A stretch of 9,153 nucleotides of DNA from Desulfobacteraceae bacterium. GTDB lineage: Bacteria > Desulfobacterota > Desulfobacteria > Desulfobacterales > JAABRJ01. The DNA is taken from assembly GCA_011390985.1 (NCBI GenBank), contig JAABRJ010000519.1, positions 1 to 9,153 on the forward strand, written 5' to 3'. The translations under genes and the position numbers were made by a program. The notes beneath the pieces were generated by a model. The model did no database searches. It was not told where the DNA came from and was given only the letters and a program-made list of their open reading frames with translations. Of this stretch, positions 7,378 to 9,153 are shown piece after piece. How positions within the stretch are numbered: the stretch's first letter is position 1; each line of letters begins with the position of its first letter.

Positions 7378-7546
7378 GTCCATCCAGAAAAGGCGGTTTT
7401 GCCCGCTATCGGCGTTGTGCTCAAAGTTTTAGATCCTCGGAATATGAGCGTGGTGCTTGCGCTAAAAATTTTCGCATGTCTCGACCGCGAACCGCAATCC
7501 CGCGTTTCTGGATGGACGCCAACCCGGGTGTTTTTTGGTGTCCATC
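7378..7546 (-). promoter_or_regulatory. secD leader with mutually exclusive inverted repeats
   Basis: In the 328-bp gap between yajC and secD, three segments share the core GATGGAC or its complement. On the minus-strand RNA, element A (7546-7536, GAUGGACACCA) can pair with the 5' part of B (7521-7511), giving 11 bp with one A-C mismatch and a 14-nt loop. B (7517-7505) can instead pair with C (7390-7378, UUUCUGGAUGGAC) as a perfect 13-bp helix across about 114 nt. Both cannot form at once. C covers the in-frame ATG at 7383 and lies 37 nt before the preferred secD start. Only a very weak promoter-like pair (TTGCGG 7497-7492, GAAAAT 7473-7468) is visible between B and C. A regulatory function is inferred, not shown. 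Confidence 0.4.
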
Positions 7547-7592
7547 GGAACCTGGAGAGCGATTCTTTACCACTGATGGCGGCACCCACAGC

Positions 7593-7646
7593 AAAACCCC
7601 AGAAATGCAAACGGGCCGCCGCCCGTCGCTTCATTTCTGGGGTTTT
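7593..7646 (-). terminator. Compound hairpin terminator after yajC
   Basis: A perfect 15-bp outer stem (AAAACCCCAGAAATG at 7593-7607 with its complement at 7632-7646) encloses a second perfect 6-bp stem (ACGGGC 7611-7616 with GCCCGT 7621-7626). It starts 24 bases after the yajC stop on the minus strand. The 3' arm ends in GGGGUUUU, so the U-run is short and lies inside the stem. A bidirectional or partial terminator is the best reading, which would let some transcription continue into secD. Confidence 0.7.
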
Positions 7647-7669
7647 CGGGTGGGAAGCAGGTGGGGGGG

Positions 7670-8032
7670 CTATTTGCCAGTCTCGGTTTTGCCCGGTTTT
7701 TCAGCCGCCGGCGGATTGGCCGTCTGAAGGAGCGCGGTGACGTTGCCCCGGTTGAGTTTGATTTTGACCTGATCGGCGATTTCAACGGTCAGGACGTTTT
7801 CATCGACATTGGTGATACGGCCGTGGATGCCGCCGCCGGTGATGATGCGGTCGCCCTTTTTGAGGTTTTCGATCATCAGGCGGTGTTGCTTCTGCTTTTT
7901 CTGCTGGGGGCGGATCAAGAGAAAATAAAAGATCACAAACATCAAGATCAGCGGAATAAACGCCGTAAAACCGCCGGCACCCTGGCCGGCCGCTGCACCT
8001 CCCTGGCCCATGGCATATGCAATACTCGTCAA
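7670..8032 (-). CDS. yajC: Preprotein translocase accessory subunit YajC
   Basis: A 120-residue YajC, a small inner-membrane protein that joins SecD and SecF in the accessory translocase complex. A short N-terminus rich in Gly and Ala (MTSIAYAMGQGG) is followed by one membrane helix (about 22-40, FTAFIPLILMFVIFYFLLI). Then comes the family signature RPQQKKQKQH (41-50) and a small soluble domain with LKKGDRIITGGGIHGRI (57-73). The Lys-rich tail is not conserved. TTG at 8032 is chosen because a near-perfect AAGGAGG lies eight bases upstream and the predicted N-terminus fits the family. The longer frame to 8086 would add 18 unrelated polar residues. It is probably transcribed from its own promoter in the 157-bp gap upstream, and a hairpin terminator follows. 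Confidence 0.94.
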   Translation of the reverse strand: MTSIAYAMGQGGAAAGQGAGGFTAFIPLILMFVIFYFLLIRPQQKKQKQHRLMIENLKKGDRIITGGGIHGRITNVDENVLTVEIADQVKIKLNRGNVTALLQTANPPAAEKPGKTETGK

Positions 8033-8040
8033 GACGGAAC

Positions 8041-8047
8041 CCTCCTT
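8041..8047 (-). promoter_or_regulatory. Strong ribosome binding site that sets the yajC TTG start
   Basis: AAGGAGG with an 8-nt spacer before TTG at 8032. This is the best Shine-Dalgarno match in the window, and it offsets the weak start codon. Confidence 0.75.
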
Positions 8048-8057
8048 GTGTGAAGTA

Positions 8058-8086
8058 AAAATATGGTATGTGTCGATTTTTGGCAA
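8058..8086 (-). promoter_or_regulatory. Candidate sigma70-type promoter of yajC (proximal)
   Basis: TTGCCA (8086-8081) and TATTTT (8063-8058) are separated by 17 bases and match five and four of six consensus positions. Transcription would begin only about 20 nt before the yajC start, leaving room for the ribosome binding site. This is read by eye in an AT-rich patch of a GC-rich region. Confidence 0.4.
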
Positions 8087-8102
8087 AGGGCAATCACAGG
8101 CG

Positions 8103-8132
8103 CCTTTACCGTATGTTGGTCGATGCTGTCAA
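8103..8132 (-). promoter_or_regulatory. Candidate sigma70-type promoter of yajC (distal)
   Basis: A perfect -35 hexamer TTGACA (8132-8127) is followed after 18 bases by a poor -10 (TAAAGG, 8108-8103). It could act with, or instead of, the proximal candidate. A perfect TTGACA in a short intergenic region is suggestive, but the -10 is weak. Confidence 0.35.
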
Positions 8133-8148
8133 GTGCAGGACGTCACAA

Positions 8149-8174
8149 CCGCTTTTGCGGCGGGCGGCCGCCCG
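8149..8174 (-). terminator. GC-rich hairpins after the LysM-like gene
   Basis: A 14-bp perfect palindrome (CGGGCGGCCGCCCG, 8161-8174) lies next to a small CCGC-AAAA-GCGG hairpin (8149-8160), 15 bases after the stop codon of the LysM-like gene. There is no U-run, so intrinsic termination is doubtful. It may serve as a Rho-dependent end, a 3' stabiliser, or nothing. Confidence 0.3.
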
Positions 8175-8189
8175 GTCGATCTTTGGCCG

Positions 8190-8963
8190 TCAGGAATCAG
8201 CGGTGGGCAGCCAGATGGTTTCCCCGTCGAATTGAATCCGGTTGACGTTCGAGTAATCGATTTGATCCAGGAGGGCGAAGACATCCGTCATGCTGTAGAC
8301 CACGATCTTGCTGAAGGGCTCGATCAGATTGAGATCCATGTCCAGTTTGCGCTCGGTGACATTGTAAATGTAGACGATGCCCTCTGAGAATTTCAGAATT
8401 TTGCCGACGCCGCTGCTGCGTCCCGGATGAGTCGGCTCATCGGCCCGGGGTGCGAGGGTGATGCCGCGGTGCGCGAAATAGTCCTTCAGGAACTGGAAAT
8501 GAATGTTCCAGATGTTGTCCTGGGGCTGGACCACATGCACCCCGAAAGACTCGACTTGGGTCTTCGGGTCGCCGCCCTGGGCTGTGATCTCTTTTTCGAC
8601 GATGGCGCCGCTTTGAAGCCGGATTTTGTCCCGAATTTCCTGCATGGACACGGTCGTGTTGCCGATTTTGACGGACTCGTCGGACTGCACGATCATGTCG
8701 ATCCCTTTGTCGAGACCGAACTCCGCCTTGCGCTGGTCCATCAACTGCTTCAACGTTTCGTTTTCTTCAAGTTGGCCGTAGTCGAGGACTTTGGGGGTCT
8801 CGATGGGCACCGGGCCGCTGCTGTCCGCAGCTTCCTGGGGGGGCTTGACGGCCTGGCCTTTCAGCCAGTTTTTCAACCCCAGGCCTCCGGCAACGATTAC
8901 CAGCGCCAGAAGCAGGAGAAGGCCCATGCGGCTGTTGAATCGGTTGGACTTTTTGGATGGCAT
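8190..8963 (-). CDS. Membrane-anchored protein of unknown function with LysM-like C-terminal region
   Basis: I do not recognise a named family. The 257-residue product has a basic N-terminus (MPSKKSNRFNSR), one TM helix (about 13-30), and a Pro-rich linker (about 40-58). A middle region (about 60-140) is charged and probably helical. A C-terminal part begins with GVHVVQPQDNIWNIHFQFLKDY (141-162). That stretch resembles a LysM repeat (V-x-x-G-D-N-I-W-x-I) but lacks the usual Gly, and it continues to 257 with VNRIQFDGETIWLP near the end. With the TM at the N-terminus, most of the chain is probably periplasmic, and peptidoglycan contact is a guess. ATG at 8963 has GGAGG 11 nt upstream. A GTG at 8996 overlaps the RNase E/G stop as GTGA and would add 11 residues; it remains possible. 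Confidence 0.8.
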   Translation of the reverse strand: MPSKKSNRFNSRMGLLLLLALVIVAGGLGLKNWLKGQAVKPPQEAADSSGPVPIETPKVLDYGQLEENETLKQLMDQRKAEFGLDKGIDMIVQSDESVKIGNTTVSMQEIRDKIRLQSGAIVEKEITAQGGDPKTQVESFGVHVVQPQDNIWNIHFQFLKDYFAHRGITLAPRADEPTHPGRSSGVGKILKFSEGIVYIYNVTERKLDMDLNLIEPFSKIVVYSMTDVFALLDQIDYSNVNRIQFDGETIWLPTADS

Positions 8964-8992
8964 CGCTTCTTTCCCCTCCGGTTGGGTTGGGG

Positions 8993-9153
8993 TCACTCCA
9001 GCAGAACCTTGCTCTCGCCGGGCGCCAGAGTGTGGTCCGCTTCGATCGTGATCGTGATCTCGCGCCGGCTTTCGAGGTCAAGGAGCTCCCGGCGTTTCGT
9101 GTTCAGCAGGTAATCGGCAACCGCCACCGGCACGATGCCGCGGGCGCTGGTGA
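8993..9153 (-). CDS. RNase E/G-family endoribonuclease, C-terminal fragment
   Basis: Only the last 52 codons are present; the gene continues past the right edge. The fragment contains PVAVADYLLNTKRRELLDLE, the conserved helix at the end of the RNase E/G catalytic region, followed by a beta segment (EITITIEAD) and APGESKVLLE. By family knowledge these enzymes make single-strand cuts in mRNA and in rRNA precursors, and are tetramers or dimers stabilised by zinc. The short tail after this helix suggests an RNase G-like or short RNase E form without a long degradosome scaffold. The stop codon TGA (8995-8993) overlaps a GTG start candidate of the next gene. The assignment rests on a short stretch. 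Confidence 0.68.
   Translation of the reverse strand, partial: TSARGIVPVAVADYLLNTKRRELLDLESRREITITIEADHTLAPGESKVLLE

Noticed and set aside
7314..7740. Two + strand frames (137 and 127 codons) across the yajC-secD gap
   Set aside because: They run through the terminator hairpin and into the 3' end of yajC, have no ribosome binding site and show no family resemblance.

Overview
The window looks like chromosome of a GC-rich Gram-negative bacterium, most likely a Desulfobacterota (former Deltaproteobacteria) member. This is inferred from the gene order, the style of the Sec, YajC and TopA proteins, the separate secD and secF genes and an RNase E/G-type gene. No marker fixes the genus. I see no mobile elements, CRISPR arrays, tRNA or rRNA genes. 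Nearly all the space is housekeeping genes.

Layout. At the left edge, the last 61 codons of a parvulin-type peptidyl-prolyl isomerase run on the + strand. They converge on a long minus-strand series, with a strong intrinsic terminator (17-bp stem plus U8) between. Read in the direction of transcription (right to left), the minus-strand genes are: the C-terminus of an RNase E/G-family protein; a membrane-anchored protein of unknown function with a LysM-like C-terminal region; yajC; a 328-bp gap with a compound hairpin terminator and an unusual set of mutually exclusive inverted repeats; secD; secF; a CpoB/YbgF-like TPR lipoprotein; dprA; and topA.

How the genes fit together. YajC, SecD and SecF form the accessory module of the SecYEG translocon, which uses the proton gradient to help pull proteins across the inner membrane. 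The periplasmic isomerase, the TPR lipoprotein and the unknown anchored protein act, or probably act, in the envelope that this machinery supplies. DprA (loading of incoming single-stranded DNA with RecA) and TopA (relaxation of negative supercoils) form the DNA end of the series. Three junctions suggest tight coupling. GTGA stop/start overlaps join RNase E/G to a possible GTG start of the unknown gene, and the TPR lipoprotein to dprA. A TTGA overlap joins a doubtful leader frame to secD.

The main points for a second look are a SecF with about 50 extra residues forming two additional predicted membrane helices, the leader architecture in front of secD, a hairpin with an AUG in its loop directly before the lipoprotein ribosome binding site, and the unknown LysM-like gene beside RNase E/G. 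I found no clearly new multi-gene system here.
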